From assembly GCF_036289405.1 (NCBI RefSeq), contig NZ_JAYFFI010000006.1, positions 38,708-102,707 on the forward strand: a DNA stretch of 64,000 nucleotides, written 5' to 3'. This document shows positions 52,403 through 61,002 of the stretch, piece after piece (positions within the stretch are counted from its first letter, which is position 1; each line of letters opens with the position of its first letter). The notes beneath the pieces were generated by a model, which was given only the letters and a program-made list of their open reading frames with translations, was not told where the DNA came from and did no database searches. This DNA comes from Pseudoramibacter faecis (GTDB taxonomy: Bacteria > Bacillota > Clostridia > Eubacteriales > Eubacteriaceae). The position numbers were made by a program, and so were the translations under genes.

Positions 52403-53005
52403 TTATTTAATTTGTTTTCGGCCTTCAAAAGCTTTAATCAAAGTGACCTCGTCTGTAAATTCTACATCGGCGCCAATCGGAATGCCCTTGGCCAACCGGG
52501 TTACCGTCACGCCCATCGGCGTAATCAGATTGCCCAGGTAAACCGCCGTCGCTTCGCCCTCCGGCGTTGGATTAGTCGCCATGATCACTTCCGTCACCGT
52601 GCCGTCCGCCAGGCGCAACATCAACTCTCTGGCTTTAATGTCCTGAGGGCCGATCCCCTCCAGCGGGGAAATCACACCGTGGAGCACATGATAAAGTCCG
52701 TGATATTCCCGCGTGCGCTCGATGGCGTAAATATCCCGCGTGTTTTCAACCACGCACAGCACAGAGCGATCCCGGGATGCGTCGGCGCAGATATCACAGC
52801 GATCCCCGTCCGTAATCGAAAAACAAACGGGACAAAGTTTAACCTTCTCTTTAACATCTAGGAGAGCCCTGGATAGCCCGGTGATATCTTCCTTTGGGGC
52901 ATCAATTAGGTGAAAGGCCAGCCGCTGGGCCGTTTTCTCGCCGATGCCCGGCAATTTGGACAGCTCGGCAACCAGCCGCTCAATCGCCTTCGGATACAGT
53001 CCCAA
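52403..53005 (-). CDS. recR: Recombination mediator RecR
   Basis: 200 residues, standard length. Helix-hairpin-helix LSKLPGIGEKTAQRLAFHLI, zinc finger CPVCFSITDGDRCDIC, and a Toprim domain with VVENTRDIYAIERT. It helps RecA load at gaps. Directly follows ybaB (1-bp gap). Confidence 0.97.
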   Translation of the reverse strand: MGLYPKAIERLVAELSKLPGIGEKTAQRLAFHLIDAPKEDITGLSRALLDVKEKVKLCPVCFSITDGDRCDICADASRDRSVLCVVENTRDIYAIERTREYHGLYHVLHGVISPLEGIGPQDIKARELMLRLADGTVTEVIMATNPTPEGEATAVYLGNLITPMGVTVTRLAKGIPIGADVEFTDEVTLIKAFEGRKQIK

Positions 53006-53006
53006 C

Positions 53007-53366
53007 TCAGGACAACCCCGGAATATCCGGCATGCCGATGCCCTCGGTTAGTTTGCCCATTTCTGAGCCGGTCAGTTCGTCCACGCGGCTGTTCGCTTCG
53101 TTGACGGCGGCCACGATGAGATCCTCGAGCATTTCCACATCGTCCTCGTCGATAACATCCGGATCAATCTTCACTGATTTAACGACTTTCGCCCCCGTCA
53201 TCACCACCTTAACCGCTCCGCCGCCGGCACTGCCTTCGATTTCCTGTTCTTCCAGATCCTCCTGGGCACGCTGCATTTGCGCCTGCATCTGCTGGATCTG
53301 CTTCATCATATTTTTCTGGTTAACCTTGCCGCCGCTCCGCGGCGCCCGTCTTTTCATTCTCGACAT
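53007..53366 (-). CDS. YbaB/EbfC nucleoid-associated protein
   Basis: 119 residues; the N-terminal helix KNMMKQIQQMQAQMQRAQED and the conserved GAVKVVMTGAKVVKSVKIDP are diagnostic. It binds DNA as a dimer and is usually found between dnaX and recR, as here. Confidence 0.94.
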   Translation of the reverse strand: MSRMKRRAPRSGGKVNQKNMMKQIQQMQAQMQRAQEDLEEQEIEGSAGGGAVKVVMTGAKVVKSVKIDPDVIDEDDVEMLEDLIVAAVNEANSRVDELTGSEMGKLTEGIGMPDIPGLS

Positions 53367-53477
53367 GAGATTCTCCTTTATCCTTCGTTTGTTTTCCTTT
53401 TCATTTTATTATAACACTTTTATCCCTGGGTTTAAAAGCCTAAAATCGTTCGATGCCTCAATTCTTAATGCCCTTTC

Positions 53478-55130
53478 TCATTGCGATTCAGTGGGCACGT
53501 CGCCGACAATGGCCGCCGTTTTTTCGGCAAAGCTCATGATCTCAGCGTTTTTTTTTACCACGCAGATATCCAATGTGAGATTGACATTCTCGGAAAGCGT
53601 CTGTGCCATCTTTTCAAGACTTGCCTTTTCCCGCCCCAGCATATCGGCCTGCATCGCCGCATTGGAACCGGCAAAGCGCAGCTCCAGGTGATGTCCAGAC
53701 ACCTGAGCCAGCCGCCCTTCGCTGAAAAAGTGCTGCAGCAGCGGATTGGTCTCGGCCAGCTGGTCGTGCATCAAACGGAAAAGGCGGTCCGCATTGATCT
53801 CCGCCGAATCATCTGATTGCGTTTCCGGTTTCGCCGTTCGGGACCCCGTCGGTTTGGATGGCGCCGAAGGCGCTTCGTCCGCCGCCGGTTGTGGGGCGCT
53901 TCCCTTCGCGACTGAATGAGCCATTGGGCGATCGGCCGCTGCCTTCGGCTGCACAGACGTTTCGAGCGGAACAGGTGCCGCTTGCGCTGTCGCCGGGCGG
54001 GCAGACTGCGGCGCGGTTGCTTCCGCGGCCGGCACATAGCCCGAACAGGCTTTGAGCACGCTCATTTCCAGAATCACGGCGCTCATATCGTTGTAACGCA
54101 GCTTTTCCTGATCGCCCAGAAGGGTGTCGACCATGGTGAACAGCCGATTTTTTCCTGCGGCTTTCGCCGTAGCCGAGAGGGTTTCAAATGCCGCTTCGCC
54201 GATACCCAGAATGCGCATGGCTGCCGGCCCGGCGGTCGCCGCCACCAGCATCTCCCGGAAGCAGGTGATCAGTTGGTCCAAAATCAGCGCGGCATCCTTG
54301 CCTTCCGCACGCAGGGTCTGCAGCGTCAGCAGCGCCTGATCGGCCGCGCCGTCAATCATCGCCCGGGCCAGCGCCAGAATCGTCTGCCGGTCGGCCATGC
54401 CCAGAAACGCGAGCACCTGCTCCTGGGTGATGGCCGCGCCGTCTTCCCGGATGTCGATGATCTGATCCAGGATGCTCAGGGCGTCGCGCATAGAGTGATC
54501 CCCCCGGGCCGCGACGAATTGCAGCGCATCTTCGTCCATGGCCACGCCGATATCCTGCAGGATCATCCGCATCCGATCGGCGATCATCTCCTGATCGATG
54601 GGGCGGATATCAAAGCGCTGGCAGCGGGACAAAATTGTCATCGGCAGCTTGTTGGGCTCCGTCGTCGCCAGGATAAACACCACGTGAGCCGGCGGCTCTT
54701 CCAGCGTCTTGAGCAGGGCGTTAAAGGCCTCCCGGGTGAGCATGTGCACTTCGTCAATGATATACACTTTGTACGCACCGAGGGTCGGCGGGTATTTCAC
54801 CTTCTCGCGGATATCCCGAATCTCATCGACTCCGCGGTTGGATGCCGCGTCGATTTCGATGATATCCATGACGCCGGGCTTCTCGATTTCGCGGCACACC
54901 GCACAGGCATTGCAAGGATTGCCGTCGTGATTGTCCGTGCAGTTGATGGCACGGGCGAAAATTTTGGCGATCGTCGTCTTGCCGGTTCCCCGGATCCCCG
55001 TTAGAAGATAGGCATGGCCGACGCGGTCGCTGATGATCTGATTTTTTAAAATGCGGGTCACAAAATCCTGCCCGACCACCTCGTCAAAGGTCTGGGGACG
55101 GTATTTGCGGTACAACGCCATATAGGCCAT
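53478..55130 (-). CDS. dnaX: DNA polymerase III subunits gamma/tau
   Basis: 550 residues from ATG 55130, chosen since GGGAGG is 6 bases before it (ATG 55121, MALYRKYRPQTFDEVVGQ, is the minimal start). Walker A GIRGTGKTTIAK, a four-Cys zinc knuckle CTDNHDGNPCNACAVC, Walker B VYIIDEVHMLT. Domain III is followed by an Ala/Pro-rich linker (about 370-450) and a tau-like C-terminus. It loads the sliding clamp. Confidence 0.96.
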   Translation of the reverse strand: MAYMALYRKYRPQTFDEVVGQDFVTRILKNQIISDRVGHAYLLTGIRGTGKTTIAKIFARAINCTDNHDGNPCNACAVCREIEKPGVMDIIEIDAASNRGVDEIRDIREKVKYPPTLGAYKVYIIDEVHMLTREAFNALLKTLEEPPAHVVFILATTEPNKLPMTILSRCQRFDIRPIDQEMIADRMRMILQDIGVAMDEDALQFVAARGDHSMRDALSILDQIIDIREDGAAITQEQVLAFLGMADRQTILALARAMIDGAADQALLTLQTLRAEGKDAALILDQLITCFREMLVAATAGPAAMRILGIGEAAFETLSATAKAAGKNRLFTMVDTLLGDQEKLRYNDMSAVILEMSVLKACSGYVPAAEATAPQSARPATAQAAPVPLETSVQPKAAADRPMAHSVAKGSAPQPAADEAPSAPSKPTGSRTAKPETQSDDSAEINADRLFRLMHDQLAETNPLLQHFFSEGRLAQVSGHHLELRFAGSNAAMQADMLGREKASLEKMAQTLSENVNLTLDICVVKKNAEIMSFAEKTAAIVGDVPTESQ

Positions 55131-55417
55131 GGCCATCCTCCCGTTCGTCTTCGTCTTGATCTTCGCTGCGCTTTCGCGCACCGGTTAAATCGCCCTCATT
55201 ATACTCTTTTTCATCCCGATTGTATAGCCTTCCCGCGCATCGGCCGAGATCTTTTAAGCCGGACGGTCCGCGCCGTCTTTACGCCGAGACGCCTATTCGT
55301 TATAATAAAGGCTCAGCACCGGCGCCAACCCGCAGGGCATTCGCGCTTCGAACCGGCGTCGACATTTCGCGGATCGCTCAAAAAATGTGCGCCGTCATTT
55401 GACAGAAAGGAGATTTT
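55131..55417. other. Divergent region between dnaX and the EamA gene
   Basis: A TATAAT at 55301-55306 with a weak TTTACG 17 bp upstream may drive the plus-strand permease; on minus a TATAAT near 55198 may drive dnaX. I looked here for an SRP RNA gene, which often sits upstream of dnaX, and did not see its conserved apical loop. Confidence 0.4.
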
Positions 55418-56311
55418 ATGCCCAACCGACTGACCCAACATCCCGCGCTGCCACGGGCCATGCTCTTCGCCGCCGCTTTGATCTGGGGGTCTTCATTCTT
55501 CATGATGAAACATGTGGTCGCCGTCTTCCCCACCCATTATCTGCTGGCCATCCGCTTCACGGTCGCCGCCGTGCTTTTGGCCATAATCTTTCGCAAACGG
55601 CTGTACCGCCCGGGCCGCCAAACGCTTTTGGCCGGACTTGCGGTCGGCGGCACAATGTTCATCGCCTACGCCTTTCAAACCATTGGCCTCACCGGCACCA
55701 CACCGGGCAAAAACGCCTTTCTGACGGCCATCTATTGCGTGATCGTGCCTTTTTTGTATTGGCTGATCGACCGGAGACGGCCGGATCGCTTTAATATCGC
55801 CGCCGCCTTTTTGTGCATGCTCGGCATCGGTCTCGTGAGTCTCGACGGCGATCTGTCCATGGGCTGGGGCGACGCTTTAACCCTCGTCTGCGGCTTCTTT
55901 TTCGCCTGCAACATCGTCGCCGTGGCCAAGTTCAGCCAGAAGATCGATCTCATCGTGCTGACGATTTTTCAATTTGCCGTGGCCGCCGTTTGCTGCTGGG
56001 TCTGCGCCCTCGCTTTTGAGCGCTTTCCCCCGCAGATTCCCGGATCTGTCCTCGGCGAATTGATTTACCTGACGCTTTTCGTCTCGACCTTGGCCTATCT
56101 TTGCCAGAACTTCGGCCTCAAGCACGAGGAACCCGCCGCCGCGGCCATCATCCTGAGCCTGGAATGTGTCTTCGGGGTCCTTTTTTCCCTGATCTTTTAC
56201 GGCGAGCACCTGACCTTGCGTCTGGTGATCGGCTTCACCGTCATTTTCCTCGCCGTCATCATCTCCGAGACCAAGCTGCAATTTCTCTCCGGAATGCGCG
56301 CGCGACGGTAA
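55418..56311 (+). CDS. EamA/DMT-family permease
   Basis: 297 residues with ten hydrophobic segments in two EamA repeats. The first starts ALIWGSSFFMMKHVVAVFPT and contains ALTGTTPGKNAFLTA-like sequence; the second ends EPAAAAIILSLECVFGVLFS, a conserved DMT signature. Likely exports or imports a small metabolite; substrate unknown. AAAGGAG lies 7 bases before the ATG. Confidence 0.9.
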   Translation: MPNRLTQHPALPRAMLFAAALIWGSSFFMMKHVVAVFPTHYLLAIRFTVAAVLLAIIFRKRLYRPGRQTLLAGLAVGGTMFIAYAFQTIGLTGTTPGKNAFLTAIYCVIVPFLYWLIDRRRPDRFNIAAAFLCMLGIGLVSLDGDLSMGWGDALTLVCGFFFACNIVAVAKFSQKIDLIVLTIFQFAVAAVCCWVCALAFERFPPQIPGSVLGELIYLTLFVSTLAYLCQNFGLKHEEPAAAAIILSLECVFGVLFSLIFYGEHLTLRLVIGFTVIFLAVIISETKLQFLSGMRARR

Positions 56312-56432
56312 AACCGATGCCGGATCTTCGGCTTTGTTGATATCGCAAATTCTTTCTGTCTTTTCTTTTGTCGCCGCATCGGCTATGATAGCCATGAGGA
56401 TTAAAGCGGCCATCATTGGCAAGGAGGTTCCG

Positions 56433-56786
56433 ATGTTTATTACCAATGAACAAGATCATGCGTTTCGCCATGGCGATTCCGGCCCGAAGTATTTTATCCA
56501 CGGGCCAAAGCTCAATTTCGGCATCGCTCGGGTGCTGCCCGGCGAGGTGTACACCGCCCACAGGCATCCGCGGATGGAAGAGGATTTTTATGTGCTGGAG
56601 GGGCATCCAACCTTTATTATCGACGGAAAGACCCACGTTAGCAAACCCGGAGACTTTATCCACATGGATCCCGGCGAGGTGCACGTGATTAAAAACGAGA
56701 CCGATGCCCCTTGTCTTTACACCATTACCACTACGCCCTTTTTTGAAGCGGGGGACAAAGAGGAGGTCACCGTTGACTGGGCGTGA
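56433..56786 (+). CDS. Cupin-domain protein
   Basis: 117 residues from ATG 56433 (AAGGAGG upstream). The two cupin motifs are YTAHRHPRMEEDFYVLEGHP (metal-binding His/His/Glu) and PGDFIHMDPGEVH (His). A small single-domain beta-barrel that binds a metal; the enzyme or sensor role is unknown. Confidence 0.85.
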   Translation: MFITNEQDHAFRHGDSGPKYFIHGPKLNFGIARVLPGEVYTAHRHPRMEEDFYVLEGHPTFIIDGKTHVSKPGDFIHMDPGEVHVIKNETDAPCLYTITTTPFFEAGDKEEVTVDWA

Positions 56787-56799
56787 GCCCGAAAAAGCC

Positions 56800-56833
56800 A
56801 AAAAAGCGCCTGCCGATCGGCAGGCGCTTTTTT
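56800..56833. terminator. Bidirectional terminator
   Basis: A 14-bp perfect stem AAAAAGCGCCTGCC / GGCAGGCGCTTTTT with a GATC loop. It ends the cupin gene on plus and the acyl-CoA operon on minus. Confidence 0.92.
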
Positions 56834-56848
56834 GGTGCTATGCGGTGG

Positions 56849-56986
56849 TTATTTTGTGAATCCGGCAATGGCCTCCGGCGCATAACCCAAGGCTGTAAAG
56901 ACGGCCGCGTTATCAGCGCCAACCAAGCGCGCGGCCACATAGGTTCCCAATTCAACCACTTAAATTCCTTTTAAATGATCGATCAT
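56849..56986 (-). pseudogene. Stub of a CaiB/BaiF-family CoA-transferase gene
   Basis: 46 codons from ATG 56986 with AAAGGAG upstream. The start MIDHLKGI-stop-VVELGTYVAA is the N-terminus of class III CoA-transferases (with TAA as codon 9), and it runs straight into GADNAAVFTALGYAPEAIAG, the C-terminus of the same family. About 350 central residues are therefore deleted in frame. It is the last element of the acyl-CoA operon. Confidence 0.82.
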
Positions 56987-57039
56987 GACGCACTCCTTTC
57001 TCTTGTCTTGCAGTGCCTCTTCCGGCATTGAGCCAAATG

Positions 57040-57822
57040 CTATTCAAACACCGGGCGCCGTTTTTCCAAAAAGGCAAACACCCCTTCCCTGAAGTTGGGC
57101 GACGCCGCACAAGCCGCTTGCTCCCGCTTTTCGATGGCCAGGTATTCCCGGTAGTCCCGCCATTCGACTTCCCAGGCGATGCGCTTGATCGCCGCGTAGC
57201 AGCTCGACGGCCCGGCGGCGAGCCTTCTGGCCAATTTTTCCACAGCCGCTTCCAGCTCGTCGTCGGGCACCACCCTGTAAACCATGCCCATCGCCATGGC
57301 CCGTTCGGCGTCCACCGCTTCACCGGTCATGCACAGCTGCACAGCCCGGCTCACGCCGACGGCTTGAGCCAGAGCGTAAAGCCCGCCGGTATCCGGGATC
57401 AGGCCGACGCCTACAAAGGCCTCGATAAATTTGGCGCTTTCCGCAGCGATGCAAAAATCGCTGCACAGCGCCAGGCTGCAGCCGGCGCCGGCGGCGGCCC
57501 CGCGCACCGCCGCAATGATCGGCTTTGCCGAAATCTTCATCGCGAACACCAGGCGGGCGGAGTTATCCATGTTCGCCGCCATGTCTAAACTCCCGTCCTC
57601 CAGTCCGGCTTTAAAGCTGTCCAGCTCGCCGCCGGCGCAAAAGGCCTTGTCCGTTCCCGTGAGCACCATCACCCGCACCGCATCGTCCCGCTCCGCCGCG
57701 TCAAAGGCCCGGCAAAGTTCTTCGATCACATCGTCGTTGATCGCGTTCATCGTTTGAGGTTTGTCGATGGCGATGCGCGCGACGCCGTTCTTCACGTCAT
57801 AAGTAATATTCTGATATGGCAT
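57040..57822 (-). CDS. Crotonase-family enoyl-CoA hydratase/isomerase, PaaG-like
   Basis: 260 residues from ATG 57822 (AAAGGAG upstream). Oxyanion-hole pieces FCAGGELDSF and RGAAAGAGCSLALCSDFCIA are present. In the second catalytic region the sequence is VGVGLIPDTGG: the Glu of classical enoyl-CoA hydratase is absent, and the Asp matches the catalytic Asp of PaaG-type isomerases (IGLVPDSGG). It thus more likely shifts a double bond or opens an epoxide/oxepin-type ring than hydrates. Separated from the acyl-CoA dehydrogenase gene by a hairpin. Confidence 0.85.
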   Translation of the reverse strand: MPYQNITYDVKNGVARIAIDKPQTMNAINDDVIEELCRAFDAAERDDAVRVMVLTGTDKAFCAGGELDSFKAGLEDGSLDMAANMDNSARLVFAMKISAKPIIAAVRGAAAGAGCSLALCSDFCIAAESAKFIEAFVGVGLIPDTGGLYALAQAVGVSRAVQLCMTGEAVDAERAMAMGMVYRVVPDDELEAAVEKLARRLAAGPSSCYAAIKRIAWEVEWRDYREYLAIEKREQAACAASPNFREGVFAFLEKRRPVFE

Positions 57823-57860
57823 GGTTCACTCCTTTCACTTTTCAAAACGGTTTGCTGATA

Positions 57861-57897
57861 TAAAAAAGCCACAACGACACGCGAAGTGCCGTTGTGG
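57861..57897 (-). terminator. Intra-operon terminator-like hairpin
   Basis: Minus strand: CCACAACGGCAC and GTGTCGTTGTGG form a 12-bp stem with one mismatch, followed by CTTTTTT. It lies between the acyl-CoA dehydrogenase and crotonase genes and should reduce downstream expression. Confidence 0.75.
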
Positions 57898-57921
57898 ATG
57901 AAGGGAATTTTAAAAGGTCGC

Positions 57922-59073
57922 TCAGACTTTGTAGCGGCGCTGCATTTCCCGGCCGATGACCATCCGCTGAATCTGGTTGGTGCCTTCGAAAATCTGGAAG
58001 ATTTTCGCGTCGCGCATCAATTTTTCCACCGGATATTCCTTGCTGTAGCCGTAGCCGCCGAGGATCTGCACCGCGTCGGTGGTAACCTTCATCGCCACGT
58101 CGGACACGAAGGTCTTCGTGACCGAGCCGAGGCGCGTGTCGTATTGGCCGGTCTTGTCGATCATATCGGCGCAGTGATAGAGCAGGGTGCGGGCAGCCGT
58201 GGTCTGGATTTCCATGTCGGCCAGCATGAAGGAGATGCCCTGGTTTTTGATGATGGGCTTGCCGAAGGTCTTGCGGACCATGGCGTATTTGGTGGCTTCG
58301 TCGATGGCGCGTTCCGCGATCCCGAGGCAGCCGTAGGAATTGACGCCGCGGCTTCTGTCGAGGGACTGCATGGCGATCATAAAGCCCTGGCCTTCCTCGC
58401 CGATGAGGTTCTTCGCCGGGATGCGCACATCGTCGAAGCTTAAGCTCGTGGTGTTGGACAGGCGCAGGCCCATTTTGTTTTCTTCTTTCCCGACGCTGAC
58501 GCCTTCCCGTTCCTTTTCGACGAGGAAGCAGGAAATCCCGTGGGCGCCCTTTTCTTTATCCGTCACTGCAAACACCGTGAACATGTCGGCGATGCCGCCG
58601 CTGGAGATAAAGCATTTGCTCCCGTTTAAAATATAGTCGTCGCCGTCGCGCACTGCAGTGGTGCGTGTCGCGGAGGCGTCGGAGCCGGCGTCGGCTTCCG
58701 TCAGGCAGAAGGCGCCGAGCTGACCGTCCATCACGCGCTCGAAGTAATACTTCACCTGTTCTTCCGTGCCGGCGATGCGCAGCGGCGTCACCCCGAATTC
58801 CGCCGTCGTCGCCGAGACGATAAACCCGGCGTCGACCTTGGCGAATTGTTCGTTGACCAACACCAGATCCAGAGCTCCGGCCCCGATGCCGCCGTATGCT
58901 TCCGGGATGAACATGGTCGAGAAGCCCTGTTCCACAAATTTTTGATACACATCCATCGGGAATTCGCCCTTGGCGTCGCATTCTTCGACGACGGGGGCGA
59001 GTTCTCGCTCGGCGAAATCCTTCGCAACTTCCACCAAATCCTTTTGTTCATCCGTTAAAATAAAATCCTGCAT
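57922..59073 (-). CDS. Acyl-CoA dehydrogenase
   Basis: 383 residues from ATG 59073 (AAAGGAA upstream). FAD/substrate motifs: AFCLTEADAGSDASATRTTA and NGSKCFISSGGIADMFTVFA; the catalytic Glu is in QIFEGTNQIQR near the C-terminus, the position of short/medium-chain enzymes. It introduces a 2,3 double bond into an acyl-CoA. No etfAB pair is visible in the window. Confidence 0.94.
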   Translation of the reverse strand: MQDFILTDEQKDLVEVAKDFAERELAPVVEECDAKGEFPMDVYQKFVEQGFSTMFIPEAYGGIGAGALDLVLVNEQFAKVDAGFIVSATTAEFGVTPLRIAGTEEQVKYYFERVMDGQLGAFCLTEADAGSDASATRTTAVRDGDDYILNGSKCFISSGGIADMFTVFAVTDKEKGAHGISCFLVEKEREGVSVGKEENKMGLRLSNTTSLSFDDVRIPAKNLIGEEGQGFMIAMQSLDRSRGVNSYGCLGIAERAIDEATKYAMVRKTFGKPIIKNQGISFMLADMEIQTTAARTLLYHCADMIDKTGQYDTRLGSVTKTFVSDVAMKVTTDAVQILGGYGYSKEYPVEKLMRDAKIFQIFEGTNQIQRMVIGREMQRRYKV

Positions 59074-59175
59074 GTCGCGTTTTCCTTTCTCTCTCCACGT
59101 TTGCTCCAAAAATGTCACTGATCCGTTTGGGATGGCGGCCGCCGCCACGGACGCCCCCATTAAAGCCGATTCACT

Positions 59176-59967
59176 TTAGACATCGCCGCCGAGGGTTGCC
59201 CCCATATCGGCCACGATATATTCGCCGTCGAGCATGTCGCACAACCCGCAGGCCAAAAACAGGGTCAGATTGGCGATTTCGTCCACCGTCCCGAAGCGTC
59301 TTTCCGGAATCTTTTTCAATGTTTTTTCTTTAAAGGCCGGATTTTCCAGGGTATCCGCGTTGAGCGCCGTCTTGACGTAGCCCGGGCAGATCGCATTGAC
59401 GTGGATGCCGTAGCGGGCGTATTCCCAGGCGAGGGTTTTAGTCAGATTGATGGCGCCGGCCTTGGAGGCCCCGTAGGCCGAGAGGCCGTTGTTCCCCTTG
59501 ATCCCGCCGATAGAACACATGTTGATGATCTTGCCGCCGTCACCCTGGGCGATCATCTGATCGGCCGCGGTTTTCGAGCCGAAGAAAACGCCCTTCAAGT
59601 TGGAGTCGAGCACGCGGTCCCAATCGGATTCCGACATGTCTTTGACCTTCTTGGTCAGCGCCACGCCGGCGTTGTTCACCATAATGTCCAGCCGGCCAAA
59701 GGCCGCCACGGTTTGCTTCACCAAATTTTTGATGGCCTCGACTTGCTGCACGTCGGTGCTCACGCCGATGGCTTCGCCGCCCAACTCGTTAATGGCTTTG
59801 GCCACCGCGTCGCAATCGTCCTGATGGCGGCTGGTCACCACCACCTTGGCGCCGGCCGCCGCCAATTTCAGCGCGATGCCATGGCCCAAACCTTTGGTCC
59901 CGCCGGTCACAATGGCAACCTTTCCCGTTAAGTCAAATTTTGGTAATGCGTATGCTTCATTGGCCAT
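59176..59967 (-). CDS. Short-chain dehydrogenase/reductase
   Basis: 263 residues from ATG 59967 (GGGAGG upstream). Cofactor motif TGGTKGLG, NNAG, catalytic Ser region MCSIGG, and YGASK (Tyr/Lys). After the TGG motif the acidic-residue position is followed by TSRHQDD, compatible with NADP. It likely oxidises or reduces a hydroxy-acyl intermediate. It follows the flavoprotein gene by 60 bp. Confidence 0.93.
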   Translation of the reverse strand: MANEAYALPKFDLTGKVAIVTGGTKGLGHGIALKLAAAGAKVVVTSRHQDDCDAVAKAINELGGEAIGVSTDVQQVEAIKNLVKQTVAAFGRLDIMVNNAGVALTKKVKDMSESDWDRVLDSNLKGVFFGSKTAADQMIAQGDGGKIINMCSIGGIKGNNGLSAYGASKAGAINLTKTLAWEYARYGIHVNAICPGYVKTALNADTLENPAFKEKTLKKIPERRFGTVDEIANLTLFLACGLCDMLDGEYIVADMGATLGGDV

Positions 59968-60027
59968 TTGAATGTCCTCCCTATAAAAATATTGAAAATG
60001 AATTCGAATCACTGTCTTGATGAATGT

Positions 60028-60996
60028 TTATGACAAAATGTGTTCAAAGCGTTTGAATTGGGTTTGCGTTTCCGCCACCAATTCCTGCACAATCGCCAAG
60101 ACGCTTTTCACCTCTCGGATCAGGCTCACGCCCTGCCCCACCGGATTGATGCCGCCATCGACATCTCCCGTTTGATAGGCTTTAAGCGTGCGCGCGCCGG
60201 ATGTCACGCTTTGCAGGGCTTCAAAGTTCGCGCCCTGAGCCTCCATCGCAAGGCATTGCCTCGCGGCGGCGTTGTTGGCCACCCGCGCCATGTTGCCGAC
60301 GCTCTTCTGGACGATCACTGTGCTGCGTTCGCCCGCCGCGCACAGCCATTGTTTGTGGGCTTCGCTGATCGGCGCTTCTTCTGAAGCCAGAAAGCGCGTG
60401 CCCATCACGACGGCATCCGCCCCGAGCATCAACGCCGCGGCGACACCCCGCCCGTCGACGATGCCGCCGCCGGCAATCACCGGCACCGAAAGCGCTCGGG
60501 ACGCTTCGTCGATGAGCACCATCGTGCCCTTTTCATCCTTTCCCGGATGGCCGCCGCATTCAAATCCCACCACCGACACGGCGTCGACGCCGCATTTTTC
60601 CGCGCTGAGCCCGTAGCGAGCCGCCGGCACCTTGTGGATGTGCATCAGGCCCGCGCCGTGGATGAGCGGTTCGATAAAATCCGGCTTGACCCCGGAGGTC
60701 TCGACGGCCGTCACCCCGGCCGCCTTGCAGTCTGCGATCACCGCCCGGGCGGCCTCCCGCTGGTCGGCATCCGGCAAAAAGCTCATGTTGACCCCGATGG
60801 GCCGGTCGGTCAGCGCCCGCGTTTTTTGAAGCGCATTTTGAAAAGCTTCCGCCTTCGGATACATCGCCGAGCTCAAAAACCCCATGCCGCCGGCGTTTGA
60901 AACCGCGGCGACCAGCTCCGGCGTCGACACATAAAACATGCCGCCCTGCAAAATGGGGTAGTCGATGCCTAAAAGTTCCGTGATCCTTGTCTTCAT
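60028..60996 (-). CDS. Nitronate monooxygenase / FabK-like flavoprotein
   Basis: 322 residues. YPILQGGMFYVSTPELVAAV start, FMN-binding GFECGGHPG, VIAGGGIVDGRGVAAALMLG and DAVVMGTRFLASEEAPISEA are family hallmarks. Members are either FMN enoyl reductases (FabK) or nitronate monooxygenases. In an anaerobe and beside an acyl-CoA dehydrogenase and SDR, an enoyl-thioester reductase role is more plausible, but this is inference. It starts 6 bp after the ligase stop. Confidence 0.88.
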   Translation of the reverse strand: MKTRITELLGIDYPILQGGMFYVSTPELVAAVSNAGGMGFLSSAMYPKAEAFQNALQKTRALTDRPIGVNMSFLPDADQREAARAVIADCKAAGVTAVETSGVKPDFIEPLIHGAGLMHIHKVPAARYGLSAEKCGVDAVSVVGFECGGHPGKDEKGTMVLIDEASRALSVPVIAGGGIVDGRGVAAALMLGADAVVMGTRFLASEEAPISEAHKQWLCAAGERSTVIVQKSVGNMARVANNAAARQCLAMEAQGANFEALQSVTSGARTLKAYQTGDVDGGINPVGQGVSLIREVKSVLAIVQELVAETQTQFKRFEHILS

Positions 60997-61002
60997 GATT
61001 TT

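Noticed and set aside
55131..55417. Possible SRP (4.5S) RNA or tRNA upstream of dnaX
   Set aside because: The conserved apical loop of SRP RNA and the T-loop GGTTCGAAT pattern with a matching acceptor stem were not found.
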